Counted from the stretch's first letter, positions 1 to 13,900 are shown. The stretch is 64,000 nt of DNA from Margaritispora aquatica (GCA_007644065.1 VJWN01000009.1:1736001-1800000), one strand, 5' to 3'. The notes: generated from the letters alone by a model not told the origin. Translations and numbers: made by a program.

Positions 1-20
1 GATTGATTGATTGATTGATC
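1..20. repeat. (GATT)n microsatellite
   Basis: The window opens with five exact GATT units. Related GATC/GATT motifs recur near 70-85. Confidence 0.85.
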
Positions 21-273
21 GTCCCAAACTCCCAAAACAGCTCTTGGTCCTGAATATCACACCAACGAACGATTGATCGATCGTCACAGCTGGACTGGCA
101 ATCAACGCGAATGCCAGGTACACGACCCGCTAAATATTTTAGTATAATATAGTACGTGAGTGAGTATCCTGGACTAGGACGGGCAAGTCAAGTTTAATTC
201 AAATTCAAGTTGTTGTAACAGCACGCGACACCGGCCAGCACCTACAGTAGCCTGGCAGGCTTCAGGCTTCAGA

Positions 274-305
274 CACACGCTACACGCTACACGCTACACG
301 CTACA
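274..305. repeat. 7-bp tandem repeat, unit ACACGCT
   Basis: About four consecutive copies of a seven-base unit lie in non-coding sequence. Confidence 0.75.
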
Positions 306-553
306 GTAGAATGAATGAATGACACGCCGCCAGAGTTAGTTGCACATCGCACGCGATCTGGTCTGAATCTGAACGTTCGGCCAGCGTGTGCGTGTGCGTG
401 TTGTGCCACGGGCAAAGAAAAGCTCCCCGGCCGCCGGGATCGAGTGACTTCTTCCAGCGCGTGTATGCGTTGTGTGTGTGCGTGTGTGTTCATCAATCAA
501 ATCAAATCAAATCAAATCTTGACCCGAATTTCAAATAAAATAATAATACCCCC

Positions 554-605
554 AAGTACCCAAGTAAAGTACCCAAGTAAAGCACCCAAGTAAAGTACCC
601 AAGTA
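554..605. repeat. 13-bp minisatellite, unit AAAGTACCCAAGT
   Basis: Four head-to-tail copies are present. One has a single T-to-C change and the last is truncated into a diverged tail. It is non-coding. Confidence 0.8.
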
Positions 606-1419
606 GAGAAGGTATAATGAACGGGCAAGTAGGTAAGGTAGAAAATCTACCAAAGTTGCGAGTCCACTGCAATGCCCATGCTGTACCCATCCTATCCATC
701 CCACCTCACCTGCCCCCGCCTACCAGCCTACCAACCCACCTGTCATGCCTCCCCCTCCCTTGCCCTCCCCCTCACTCCCAGTGAACACTCAACAGCGACC
801 CTCACGGGGCTTGGCTCCCCTTTTGGGCTGGATCACGCTGTTGAGCAACAGAGCAACAAACAGGAAGGGAGGGGTTTGCTTCCCCGACAGCCCAGCCCAG
901 CCGTTTGGTTTGGATTGTGGGTGGTGTCGGGTGGATTGTGGTGGTGGTGGTTCTCGCTTAGCTTGTTGATCCCGGACGTGGATATGGGTTGTGGATGTTG
1001 GATGTGGATACCGTATTGATGTGGACGTGACCAAGATCCTGGGGCTTGGATTTTCGAAGAGAGGTGAGGTGAGTTCCTTAGTCAGTTCCTTAGTGAGTGA
1101 GAGCGAGAGTGAGGTGTACATGGGTAGATGGATCCTGACATGGGGATGGGAATGGAATGGAACTTATGGAATTTGTGGAAAAGAACCAGACCAAAAGCTA
1201 GATCAGACAGGGAAGCGGGTAAGGAAAGCAGGCAAGGCAAGGGAAAGGAAGGGGAAGGCGAAGGGGAAAAGCGGTCGGAACCCCTGGTTCGCAAGTCCCG
1301 AAATTGAAGTGAGTTCAAGTGAGTTCAAGTCAAGGCAATGCGATGGTATGGTATGTCATGGTAACTAGTGTGAACTAATGGGGAGGAAGTCTAGGACTTG
1401 GGAGAGACAGACAGTGAGA

Positions 1420-1464
1420 GACAAAGAGAGAGAGAGAGACATACAAACGAACGAACGAACGAAC
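1420..1464. repeat. Compound (GA)n / (CGAA)n microsatellite
   Basis: A run of GA dinucleotides is followed after a few bases by five CGAA-type units. A (GT)n run follows near 1565. Confidence 0.75.
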
Positions 1465-1985
1465 AAGCAGGAGGCGGCCGGTCGGGCGGGCGGACGGACG
1501 GGCTGGAGCGGATGGGTGAGGTGAGTTGTGTTGAGCTGACTGATGACTGACTGACTAGTCACTCTGTGTGTGTGTCTGTGTATGCGTGTCCGATCGTGAG
1601 CTTGGGTGGAAAGGGTTTGGTGATCTTGGTTTTTTATGTGTGTGTATGTGTGTGATATGTGATTTGGACTTGGGAATTGATTTGATTTGTGATTTGTGTT
1701 CTGGTTTGTGGGTTTTTAGGTTTTTGGGTTTGGAGTTTGAGTTTGGATGCCGTCGTGAATTTTTGACTTTGTGACTTGGTTGGTGGTTGGTTGGTAATGG
1801 TATTGGTGTTGATATTGCTGTTAGTATTAGTACTGGTGTTGGTGTTCGCTTGGTGTTAAATTAATATTGTGATTCGAGTTTCACGTATGAGAGAGGAGAG
1901 ATGCAATGACGACGATAATGGTGGTGATGGAGATGGTAAGAGTAATAGAGATGACGGACCATTCGTCAGAAATACCCATCTATCT

Positions 1986-2016
1986 CAATCAATCAATCAA
2001 TCAATCCATCCATCCC
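1986..2016. repeat. (CAAT)n / (CATC)n microsatellite
   Basis: About four CAAT units run directly into three CATC units. Confidence 0.75.
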
Positions 2017-3241
2017 CGCCGAAAGGTAGATGATCGCATTCCATGACTAAGTAAGAGAGTAAGAGGGGACTCATCATTCATTTACATTCTCATCATTATA
2101 TCTCATTATATGTCCTTAGATTCAGATTTAGACTCAGACTCAGACTCTCGAGTCATAAGAATTACAGATTTGTGATCAAGAATTTGCGGAAACAGATACA
2201 CAACTAAGAGAAACACCCTTTCGTCACTGAGTCCTGAATTCTGAGTTCTGGAGTCCTGACGGGGTCGTTGGTACATACAAGTAGCTAGTTAGGTAGTCAA
2301 TCTTCTCCATACTGGTATGAGTACCATTCTTGTCATGTCGTGTTTTGTCTTGCGCAGGTATGAACTAGAACTAAAACTAGAACTAGAATCAGATACCGGT
2401 ACTATACTGTACCGTATGATATGCAATGCCATGCAATGGAGAGAGAGTAGTGAAGCTTGCCCTTCCCGTGAAAGGATAGATATTCAGGGGAGATTTCCTA
2501 AACAGGGTAAGGAAGCTAAGGTACCTGTGAGTAAGGTAGTTTTAGCATGACATTCTCGAACCTTGATTTCAAGATCATGATACGGTGCTAAATGGTAGTT
2601 TTTATCTAAGGTAGGTACTGTAGTTTTGAGGAAGAAGAGAAGCGTCTTGGCTTGAAAATGTTACCAACTTGGAATGTGGTGGGCATGGGAAGCACATTTT
2701 GTGCATTCTTGTGTATGGCATACAATTCATTCATAGACACAAGCGAGGTGTTTGTACATGAATACGAATATAGATAAGCAAGTATCCACGTACAAAAAGT
2801 ACCTCACAACGCAGATTCCAGAAAAGTGTAGGTAAGGACCTCAACTCAATCCTAAATATCAAACTGTCAACTTGTAGTGAAGTTCCAATCATACACACGC
2901 ACACTGGGACGTAGTTCTTGCAGCACGTACAGTCGATAAATATCAACTATCTTTTTGAGTTCCATGCCCCTCCTTCTTCCCCCCCCCCTCATCGAGTATC
3001 ACCGGTACGTATCAAATGGAAGTCTGCACCACGCTTCCATGGTCCTTCTATCTACCGTGCCTGTTTGCATTATCTACACTCCTACCGACATCTCTGTGGG
3101 ACAGCTCGATCTTTACTTCCACCCCTCACCTTTCCCCTTTTTCCTACCTTGCCCTACTGGGCTTGTCGGGGATTGGGTACTTGGGTTGGTACCGCAACGT
3201 ACCGTCCCGTGTTTGTATCAGTATCAAATCTCGTTTTCATT

Positions 3242-3266
3242 TCATCTCATCTCATCTCATCTCATC
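3242..3266. repeat. (TCATC)n pentanucleotide repeat
   Basis: Five copies are present. A short (CAGGA)n array follows near 3296-3316. Confidence 0.75.
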
Positions 3267-5370
3267 CCACCAAGACGAGACACGACAGGGTAGTACAGGA
3301 CAGGACAGGACAGGACCCCTCACTCAATCCCTCACTCATCTCAGGCAAGGTACGGTAGGTAGGTAATTCCAAGAATAGACAAGCAGCTCACAGAGCACAG
3401 CATTGCAAAAAGATGACGAGCGATGGGGGTAGAGAGACATCCTACCACCGCATTGGCATTGGTATTAGCATTGCATTATGCGAAATCAAACGGAAGCAAA
3501 GTAAAACAGAGCATTAATTGATGATTGAAAACTATTCGAGGTGAGACAAGCTAGCTGGACAAGACAAGACATGATATGACTGGAAATGGAACCCCCTCCA
3601 AAGTTCCGAGAATCAAGTACAAGGCAAGGTCCAAGTCCTCGTGGCTCTGTCTGGGAAGAACCATGTCATAATCTCTCTCTTGGTCAGAGAAGATTCAGAA
3701 AGGATTTTGGAAACTCGTCTTCCAGCCTTGAGATCCAATCATGACCTCGAGAGCAAGGCATTATGAACCCATCCCATCCAGTTCATCGACCATCCCATCC
3801 CATGAATCCGTTCCCTGGATCTCCCCTCCCTAGGAACTGTACAGTCCTGTACCGAGCCTACCTAGTACCTAGCGATACTTTACTGTAAATTGAACTAAAC
3901 GAGACGATGCCTGTTTGCCCGCTTCCTTCTCTTCCATCCCGTAATCCCATCGCTTCCAAGACAAGACCGACCCACTCCACTCAAACGAACGACTTCAAGG
4001 AACGCAAAGAACTCCCAAAAGAACACTTGCAACCCCAGCACGGAACCCTCACGCCCCTGTTCCCCTCGGGGCGGGGCGTGCGTGTGTGGGTGTGTGTCTC
4101 TCATGGTTACCGTCCCGGGGCTCGTTGTCTCTCATTCATCTTTTTTTTTTCTCTGTCCCATCCCATCCGGCGCGAGCCTTTCCTCTTTATCGCGTTTTCT
4201 CCGTGACTTGTCGTTTGAGCTTGAGTGACAGAGAATCTCTCACCCCTCTTACCCCCTCCCCTCCCGACCCCTAGTCCAGTACTAAGTGAGAGTGAGGCGG
4301 TCTTCCGCGCGGGTGTCACATCCGCGAGGTGAGATGTGAGGTGAGGTGGGCTGCTTTTACCGCCATTTCATTCATGTTCTTTCATTCACGCACGCCTTTT
4401 TACGTACCCCTCCATCAATGCCATGCCACGCCACACCATGCCATGCCATGTTGTTTTTCATCTTCATCCCGGCGCCGGCAGTGAGGACGATCGAGCGATA
4501 AAAGTGCAACTACAGTACTCGTAACTAAAACTAATGAATTAATTTACCGACCCAGGCTTCCGAGTGAGACACCAAGGGGCGAGACAAGAGGGAGAGACCG
4601 TGAGAAAAAAGAAGACAAGCGGTGACGATTGCACTGACTTGCTGCCCCTCCAAGGCTTCAAGGGTCAAAGCAGCGGTGGGTATGGGTGGCAGTTTGTTCA
4701 CTTCCGTTCGTGGCTGCACTGCGACTCTGCGAAAACGTGTGAGACGGTGGAGGGGGTGAGGCGGGAGCTTGGTTGGATGAGAGAGACCGTACTGTATTAT
4801 TGAGATGAGGAGGAGGCGAATTTGTTTATTTACAGCTAGTTAATGATGCGAGTTAAATAAAGTAAAGATTGGTTTCAAGTTCGCGAGTCTCTTGAATTTC
4901 ATTTGGAGGGGACGGGATGGGATGGGATGCGGCAGCCAGCCAGCCGGCAGGGGGAGGGGAGGGACGATGTCGGGTCGGTACCAATATAACGGTGAAGTAG
5001 GTGTGCGTTGGAACTTGGAACTTGGAGGCTGGACTCCACTCCATCCACTATGAATGGCAACCGGATCGCTTGGGTGGGACTTCGAGAAGAGATGAGCTGA
5101 TAGGGCTCAGTCAGGATGGAACCGGAAGATGGATGAGTTGATGTTGGCTGTTGGGGGTCAATTACAGTAAGTGAGATTATTGTTTTCTTTCTGAGGCTGA
5201 GTGAGGGGTGAGGTGAGGGGCAACAGAAGGGTGAGTGAGTTTGTGAGTAGGGATTGAGAAAGAAAGAAAAAAGCAGGGAGGGGTTGTTTGTTTGTTGTTT
5301 GTTCTTCGTGTGACTGTTGCTGGCTGTGAATAAAAATAAAATAAAAATGACACTATTTCGAGATATTTCA

Positions 5371-5400
5371 TTGGTGGTAGTGGTGGTGGTGGTGGTGGTG
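5371..5400. repeat. (GGT)n trinucleotide repeat
   Basis: About nine GGT/TGG units. They produce the poly-Thr run in the antisense open frame across 4899-5450, which is therefore not good evidence for a gene. Confidence 0.8.
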
Positions 5401-8400
5401 TAGAGATGGAAATAGCATACGGTATCGTACCGGTAGATGGGAAATGTCATTGATAAGTGCAGTACTGTATATGATTATGTAGAAAAATGATCAGTCATAT
5501 TCCGATCGATTGTGTCCTGGGTTCGGAATCGGGATATTTCAATCCTTTGACTGTGATCGAAACGTGGGATTTGGGGGGTTGAATGGTTTGAGGTGAGGTG
5601 AAGCGAGGTGGGGGTACGATTGAAGAATCGAGATGATTTGGGAATGCCTTCATTTCTAATAGATACTTGAATTATGTTGCTCTTCTTTGAGGGGGATGAA
5701 GTAGATTGAGTACTATTATATCACTAAGATGCAAAGACTAAAGTCTCCGCTACTTGGTTAATATATGGGAGGGTTTTATTTTTTTTGTTGACAAATGTGA
5801 ATTTAATACCTCGCATAGACTTGTAGAGCTTCACACCCAATAAGTAGTTATAATATTGAAGCTCGCCGCTTAGCAGATGTATTGTTTTCATTTTTAAGCT
5901 ATTGTTTAACCAGCATTCAATCATTCTCTTACTTTTTCCCCCCCTCGGAACCTGCTCAACCTCACTCGCTTACCTCCTCCTATTTCCCCCCCAAGTTATA
6001 AACGGAAAACAATAGCAACATCACCACTATCAGAAGAAAAGAGACAGGTTCTGCTATCGCAACCACGTTCCCGCTGCCGTCGCCATCACCGTCGCCGAAT
6101 TCCGCATCCCTATCCTCCATTTTTGCACTTCGACCTCCTTCCCGGTTCCCACGTTGCCGTTCTTCCCCTCGCAAAGCGAGCTTCCTATTTAGACCCCCAT
6201 TCCGTATTAGCTTGGCCACGCGGTTCACCGTTCACCGTTGAACAATATCGTGCCGTCGCTGTCCACGTTTCATCTGTTTTGGGTAGTACCTCCCGAGTCC
6301 TATACTTGCATTCTCTCAAGTTTGCAGGCAAGTATTTCGAAGTGAGGGGTGAGAATCGATGACCAACTACCTTAGTAACAAAGCCACTTGTTGAGATAGA
6401 CATAAGAATAGATGTAGTAGATAGCCAACCCCCTCAAAAGACATTTTGCTTTGCTTGCACGTCCGGAGCATCTGGACATGTAAGATGGATGAGACCTGGT
6501 TGGTTGGTATTGACAATCGAACTTCCCACTTAGCCCAAGATCGTCAGGTACGAGTTGAATACCGGAATAATGATGTACCCCACGTCCCACACCACATCCC
6601 ACTTCCGCTCCCACTCCCACGTTTTGGATTCCTCTTCACCGACAAATTTAGGTCTGCATCCCATCCTACCCGACTTACATCTCATGAATAAGCTCAAGAA
6701 GGAAAGTTAACAAGACCAGCCACCATTCCTTCCATGGTGATCAGGAATCAAGATCGATAGCAAAGATAGATAACAACACCAACCTGAGCAGGCGTCCGTC
6801 CCAAGAGGCAGGCAGATAGATTGCCGTGCAGCATGAGATGCAGGTCCTGGCGATCTGCGAATCCGGTTTTTGAACCCCTATCTAGATTGAGGCAAGAGTT
6901 GGGACGATATACAGTAGACCTCCACATGGGGGTCACAGAGGGGAAGAAAAGAGACTTTGTCTGGCGTGAGCATCCCGCGTTTTCTGTCCTACCGAAGAGG
7001 TACCAATCGGTACTCACATTTCCTCCCACACGTCATTATGATTGGGTTGACAGTAAAGAAGGGTTTGTATTATAGGAGCCGCGATGCCGACCTTTTTAAT
7101 TCTAAATAGCGTAAAAGGAGGGGGGGCATTAACAAGTGGTACAACCAAGGTCAGTGGGATGTCGAATGGTTTGTGATTTTGGAATTAAGTAAGTTGATGG
7201 GTTAGATGAAGATCTCTATGGGATGAGTAGACTACCTCATTGCTCTTCATCTTACACAAGAGGGTGGCTGCTTGTGCTAAAAAGGAATCCAGTTCTCAAC
7301 AAAGAAAATACCAGTAGTAACAAAAAAAGTAGAGAGAAATTCTGATTTGTTAGTAACTTACTGTATTACTCCTTTACCCTGTTCTGGTGCCTGCATATGT
7401 ATCAACCCGTTGCCACTTGCTGAAATGCATCTAATGCTATCGTTGAGAAGAGACAGCCATGGTGGTGGGTAGCCGTTGCTTGTTTCTTTATTTGATGGCG
7501 GGATATTAATGGCGCGGTTCAGGAACATTTGTGTGTGATAATCTGATTTGAATTTTGAGATCTGAGATGGTGTGTCGATCGGGGAGGAGGTGAGACGAGA
7601 TTTGCTTTGGGCGATGAATATGTTTCGGGATGGATGAGATACTGGTAAGATAGGAGATAACTTCCATTCATCTGAGATAAGATGGTGGGATGGGTGAGGA
7701 CTGAGGACTGAGAACTGAGCGGGTTTTTTCTTTTCTATTTGCTTGCTCGCTTCAGAGTCTAGTTTTGCTTGCCCGGAGAAGATCTGCGGAAGAAGAAGGT
7801 CAGATAACACAAAATTGGTACCAGACTAGAAAATCGTCGTCCTCACTCGACCACTCATCCACCCCAAGAATTTGGAAGAGGAAGCAGGAACTATTGACTG
7901 GATAGTTGCAGTTCAAGCGGATCTGTACTTTGCATGTGTTGTAGTTGTGGTTGTGTTTGTGTTGCTATGTGTGCGTGTGTGTGTTTCTCTTTGCATCGCA
8001 TCCCCCTTTCAGCTCCGCTCTCCGAGATTTGGCTGGTAAGGAAGAATTCGGACCGGACTACAGAACTGAATGGAGATTCGAGGCACGACTGAACTGCTAC
8101 TCGTACGGGTTGAACCGTCCTTCCCGAAAGTGATTTGCGAATTGCGACTGTTCGGAAAGAAGTTTTTATTAGATGCTCAGGGGTAAAATTAAAATAAATA
8201 AAAAAAGGGAGAGACCCCAGACGCTGACGTATTCGCAATTCTGTATCTCTGTTCGAGGTGTGATTGAGACTGCTGTAACATTGTGATATCAGAAAACACA
8301 TGGCAAGTAGCCAATACGATGGGTACTTACAGTAGTGATACCGTACCACGGTTGCAAACGTGAACAGCCTCTATTTGTGCGAAACCACAAAGGGCCGATG

Positions 8401-8783
8401 TATACCAGCAATCCGGTCTGCGTTCGGTCCGTCTCCTGCATCGACGGCTCTTCTCGAAGTCGGATTCTTTCCACGGCTGGATTTTCGTACCGGTACCTCG
8501 CAAGAATTTCTTCAACAGCAACGGAAGAGATGGCTTTGCTTCCCCTTCCAGTACCCTACATCTTCATGGTCTTCCCGTTGCCAGGTCTCCATTGGTGCCT
8601 CGCTTCCATATCAAATCTTTCTCTCCTGCAACAATACAGGCAAATCTGAGCTCGCATATGCGTCTCGGTCTTTTGATCCCAATAGCGAATCTGCTAAGCG
8701 GTACACAATCGTGATGGAGGGGTTGAAGCTGTTCCCCTCCTCGTCTCCTCATCTCCCCATCTCCCCTCCTCCACACTTTCCGA

Positions 8784-9519
8784 ACAGAGCTGGTCCTTGA
8801 AGCAAAGGGGTCGCAGTTTCGTGGCCTCGTCTTCACTCGTGGGATTAAGAAGTACGAGGTGTGCAGATTGCCTGTGCTTCTTGGCTTCAACTAAGTCTTG
8901 GGCCGATGCAGCGCACTCAGGTGGCTTGCCGAATTGCTGCTAACAGTGACTTACGGCATCTTCCACGGCCACGAGGGAAAATCGGAGAAGGTTTTTATAT
9001 ATGTCACTAAAGACTTCAAGAGTAGTTGCAGAGTCCGGGCGCATGGTCCGCCGTGACGGATGTGGGAGAGCTTGCTGAAGGCCTGGATGGAATAGAACGA
9101 TGAGACCTTGGAGTGAGGTCCCAGAGATTTGCTAGATTCCGCTTGGTTGGCTTCTTTTCCCGGTATCTGGAGCGATCCCATGGATCTGTTCACGACTAAT
9201 GATAATCGTATGACTGACTGGTTTTGGGTTCGTGAGCTTGGACTGACTGACATGCTGCAAGACATGAGTGAGACTGCCATCGCTATGATCATTTTCGAAT
9301 AAGCGAGCTGATATATTGCTCAACGAGTACCACCACAGCTGACGATGCTACTGTAAGCTTTGAATACGCAAAGGACAGTGCTCTGAAGCCAATAGTCAAT
9401 ACTGGACGACTTCAGCTTTCGAAGTGTCTGGGGTCCGAAAATGCAAAGTATTGGATGGGATGAATGTTGTGGAGCATTCCGACTTGCACTCAATAATGAT
9501 GAGAATCCAAGTATCAAAT
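8784..9519 (+). pseudogene. Decayed coding stretch of unknown family
   Basis: One forward frame (codon starts divisible by three) reads like protein for long runs but is broken by stops near 8893, 9048, 9090, 9105 and 9300 and more beyond. Between stops it encodes natural-looking segments, for example LVFTRGIKKYEVCRLPVLL, GIFHGHEGKSEKVFIYVTKD and FTTNDNRMTDWFWVRELGL. The stops cannot be removed by plausible introns, so I read it as a relic. The open frame at 8360-8800 in another phase may be its frameshifted 5' part. I do not recognise the family. It could be a remnant of a mobile element or of a lost host gene. Confidence 0.4.
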
Positions 9520-10961
9520 AGATAGGAGGTATTCAACCTGAGTTTTGTGCAGGAGAACGACACCATATTCTCTCGCGTCTTGTCTGTTCCTAGTCTGAGT
9601 GGATGTATCTGATCTACCTTTCATAGTCACCTTCTAGTTCTTCGTTTCCACTGTATATCTCCAAACACACACATCTAATACCATGTATAAGCACATCCAG
9701 TTCCAATGGACTAAATTGGATCATACTCCGTAAAATTTCCATTTCCATGGACAATTGGCAACTGACAACTGCAACCTTCCTTCGGCCTGTCAAAAAGAGG
9801 ATAAGAGTCTTGTTAGTAGGCCTGATCCAGTTAAGTCTCTGATCCAGCCTATCATCGCTCGGTTCGGGACGGTTATCGATCCTCTTTCCGTCGAGTACAA
9901 GGACTATTCTCCTCTACTCGTAAAGTACTGTACCTTACCACGTACAAGGACCCTAACCCTAATCCCAGGCTCACTTCTCCAGTCCCAGTCAGAAATCAAC
10001 CCAGCAACCACCACCTCCCACTGTACTGGACTTGGACTGGACTGGACCTGCCTGCCTGCCTGCCTCACTCTACTGAAGAGCACGACTCCTATTGTTCTTG
10101 CACTTGTTCACTCACCACTCTTCGAAAACCAGTGCTTTTCAGTTCAATATATTGTACACTTTTGTCCATTTCAGTTCTATATACAATTTCAGTCTTCAGT
10201 ATCCATTTTCCAGCCATCTATTTATCATTCATCTGCGAAGTTGTTACCATCATTCGTTCGTTCAACAACAGGCCCTGGGCACGAGTCAGATTTGCATTGA
10301 AACGACAGAGCCCTCACCTATCTAACCTGACAACCTCCACCTCCACCTCCGTAGGAAGAGGCAGAGGCAAAGACATCGCATCTCGATCAAGTCCACCACC
10401 CCTCCAATTCGCATCATATCGCTTTGTGACTCGGCATTAGGAGAAAAAGCATTGCTCTCCCCAACTGCTTTTTCCATACTTCTTGCTGTCGCCTCTCCCC
10501 CTCTCGGCCGCTCCAGCTCGGTCCAGTCTTGCCTGTCAGCACCACCACCAACCTCACTCACCCACCAGTCTCCGGTATCTTTGACCTCTTTCACTGCCAC
10601 TACAAGATCTCTCTCTGCCTATGATCAACCTGTGTTGTTGCTCGACATCTTGGGCCTGCGTGACTGTCAGTACGCAGCGAATCGAAAGCCTCACTTGACC
10701 AGAGTTACCCGCCGAATAGAAGAGATTATCGACCACTCACATCGTTATTTGCAATATATCTCCAATAAAGCTGGCCATTTGCTTTATCCTGCCTGCCGTG
10801 CCCCTCCATAACTCCCTGTCTACCATCCAAATCTGCGGTCGATACACCTCCAAAACGCGCAACATCTCCATCATTGATCTCACCAACGACCGGGAGAAAA
10901 AAAGAAAGAGGGATCCGATCATGAATTGATTCGATTCACGACATCACTACCTTTAGAAATA
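9520..10961. other. Intergenic region and probable long 5' leader of the RasGEF gene
   Basis: No gene is evident. From about 9.9 kb onward the plus strand becomes strongly C/T-rich up to the start codon of the downstream gene, as expected of a long fungal 5' leader. Two telomere-like units (CCCTAACCCTAAT) occur at 9951-9963. The 181-codon frame at 9755 has unusual composition and no recognisable domain. Confidence 0.5.
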
Positions 10962-13900
10962 ATGATGTTGACACTAAGAAGCAACGCCATTTTCCCTGAC
11001 CAGAATAACACTCAATCCTTCGATAATTATAACCCGAACGATACTGTGCTACAGTACACCGAGGAATCGCCATTACGGACCTCGTCTCCCCGATCGCACG
11101 GTCAGTACTCACCCTCATCGAACTCATCATTTGCTGCTGGACAGAGGTCAAGGCCTGCCGCGAAACGTAGATCACCTCCAGGCATGAATGGAATACTAGG
11201 CAACGCGCCGCAACCGGTCATGTATGTGCGGGCGCTATACGACTATGAGGCTGATGACCGGACGAGTTTGAGTTTCCACGAAGGAGATGTCATCCAGGTA
11301 ATCACACAGCTGGAGAGTGGATGGTGGGATGGAATTATCAACGGTGTGCGAGGCTGGTTTCCAAGCAATTATTGCCAAGTAACGGCAAGTCCAGACGATG
11401 CATTAGAATCAAAACCAAACGAACCCAGCATTGATCTAGACGAGGAGGATGTAGACGAGGAGGAGGAGGAAGAGGATGAACATGACGATTATGAAGACCA
11501 GTATGAAGATGATGAGGGCGATTCTGAACATGATGATTCTACACAGATGACTATGGATGGTGGGAACAATAACGAGCGAACTCGAGCCGATTTTTGGATA
11601 CCGCAGGCAACACCTGATGGAAGGTTGTTTTATTTCAATACAGAGACGGGCGAGAGTAGCATGGAACTTCCACTAGAATCGCCTTCATCTGCAAATGAGA
11701 CGGGTCCACGCGACAGAATGAATGTTAACATTCCAGATAAAACGAGGCCACCCATGGAGATGATGGGCAGGGCTTATTTGCATGATGATGGCGACGAGTC
11801 TGATGGCAATTCAGCTTCCGAGCTAGAGGGTGAATCATTAATGCTCAATTCTCGAAGCTCATACGTAAGTTCAATTTTCTGCACATCGCGTTCCGCTAAC
11901 ATGCTAACAGCTACCAAAGAGAAGATCTGGAACTACCGACGGACTCTCACCTGCAACCTCGATGGACTCGATAAACGGAATGTCTCCCATGCGATCTCGA
12001 GGAGACCCTTTCTCGAATCCAAATTTATCCATGGTAACTTCTATGCCAACAATGGGCCCCTCCACGACCTCTTTCACAAACCCCTCACTTGGTCCAACAC
12101 ATGCGGCATCGCTACCACGGTCATTCTTCGATGATGGATCTGCTGCTCCTCTGACATGGAACAGATTGGTAGCGAATATGAAGAAGGCTGTAGATAGATA
12201 TCGTGAAGCTATAAACAACCATGAGCGATCTGAATATGTGCGCCGCGCAGAAGATGTTTCAGACCACCTGCGATTACTTCTGGCTGCTGGTTCTGGCACA
12301 ACTGACAACCATTCTGGTCAACCATCTATTATATCAACAAATAAGGCCTTATACCCTCATTTCCGGGACATGATGTCAAAGTTTTCCAAGTTGGTCATTT
12401 CTTCGCATATTGCTGCCGCGGAATGGTCGAACGCAGAATCGCATCAAAAATGTTTGCAGGAAGCAGATGGTGTTCTGCAGGGCGTCTTCAGCTACGTTGA
12501 AGTCGCAAGGCAGCAGCGTGGAGAAGATATCCCCAGACTTCTTCCAGGATTTGTGATTGGAAGCACAGCTGGAGGCAGTTGGCAAAATAATGGACTTGTT
12601 GCCAGAGATCCATTGACTACGAATTTTCTGGACGAAGAAGAAGGCGTGATTGAGCCATCAGCCACTCTGGACAATGATTTGATGGAGCGTCTGGATGATC
12701 TAAAGAAGATGCTTGTTTCGAGTCTGAGAAAATTGGAAGAACATCTGGTAGTAACAGAAAAGATTATCACACCGTACAGACACGAGGTGATTGGAAACAA
12801 TGTCTGCACAGCAGCGAAGAGAGTATTGGAAATGTTCAAGCCATGGGTGGCGACTATCGAATCCATCAATTTGTCGAATATGGGCACGACCTTCCAGAAT
12901 CCTCAACTAGTTGATTTTGCTTCGTATAAGCAAAATCTGTATGACAATATCTCAGATCTGCTCATGGGATGCCAAGCTGTCACTGGGCCACTTGGAGATG
13001 AATGGGCGGAAGTGAGAGGCGAATCACTTGAAGCACGACTCGCTTATGTCCGTCAATGTGTAAAAATGTTGGAGACTAATTCGTCGCACATTGGATTTTC
13101 GCTTCAGCTATTGGGTGAGCAGACACCGACGACACCACAAGAAGGTCCAGGGTTTTCACGAGAGGAGATCAGGATACGAGATCCACGCGATCCTCGGAGG
13201 AGCGAGGGTGGAGCATTTGAACGTTCTCATACACGACAGGAATCTCGCAACAACCTAGGGTCCAGGCCTGGTCTGACTGGTATTACCCAGTCTCAGTCGT
13301 ACAGTGCAGGCGACGGCTATGGTCCAGGACAGAATTCGAAAGTCAAGAAATTCTTTGGTGAAGAGCCATCCCGCGCGGGACAAATGCGCGATCTATCTGA
13401 CGAAACTCCTGATTGCCTTAGACTTGATCACGAGGATGATATTGCATATGATATCAAGGTTACGCCACCACAGTTGAAGGGTGGAACGCTTCTGGCCCTC
13501 GTAGAGCAATTAACTCGTCACGACAAGTTGGACTCCAACTTCAACAATACCTTTCTTCTCACATATCGATCATTCACAGAAGCACGCGAGCTGTTCCAGC
13601 TATTGGTTAAACGCTTTGAGATCCAGCCACCTGAGGGCATGGCACCTGGCGATTATGAGATTTGGAGAGATCGCAAACAGAAGCCTATCCGATTTCGTGT
13701 TGTTAACATTCTGAAAAGTTGGTTTGACAATTTCTGGATGGAAGACTCTAGTGATGAGACAAAGGCCTTGATTCGAGACGTTTACACTTTTGCGCGAGAT
13801 ACTGTCAAGAAGACAGAAACTCCTGGCTCGGGTCCACTGATGACTGTTCTAGAGCAACGACTTCGTGGTCAAGATGCAACTGCAAAGAGACTTGTTCTCA

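Larger units (their letters stand above)
1..8783. other. Gene-free, microsatellite-rich left end
   Basis: I see no credible protein-coding gene here. Open frames are short, low in complexity and often overlap on both strands, with long Pro/Ser/His or Val/Cys runs that follow the simple repeats. The DNA alternates between GT/GA-rich and CT-rich tracts and holds many short tandem arrays (listed separately). It could be a long regulatory or untranslated region, or subtelomere-like filler, but no telomeric array is present. A frame of about 146 codons at 8360-8800 may belong to the decayed coding stretch that follows. Confidence 0.6.

Noticed and set aside
4899..5450. 183-codon minus-strand open frame with poly-Thr run
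   Set aside because: Composition follows the GGT microsatellite and pyrimidine tracts. No domain, no splice support and a competing overlapping frame.
9951..9963. Telomere-like CCCTAACCCTAAT
   Set aside because: Only two units inside unique sequence; not a telomere or a clear interstitial array.
9755..10300. 181-codon plus-strand open frame before cdc25
   Set aside because: C/T-rich leader-like composition and no recognisable motif. More likely the 5' UTR or promoter of cdc25.
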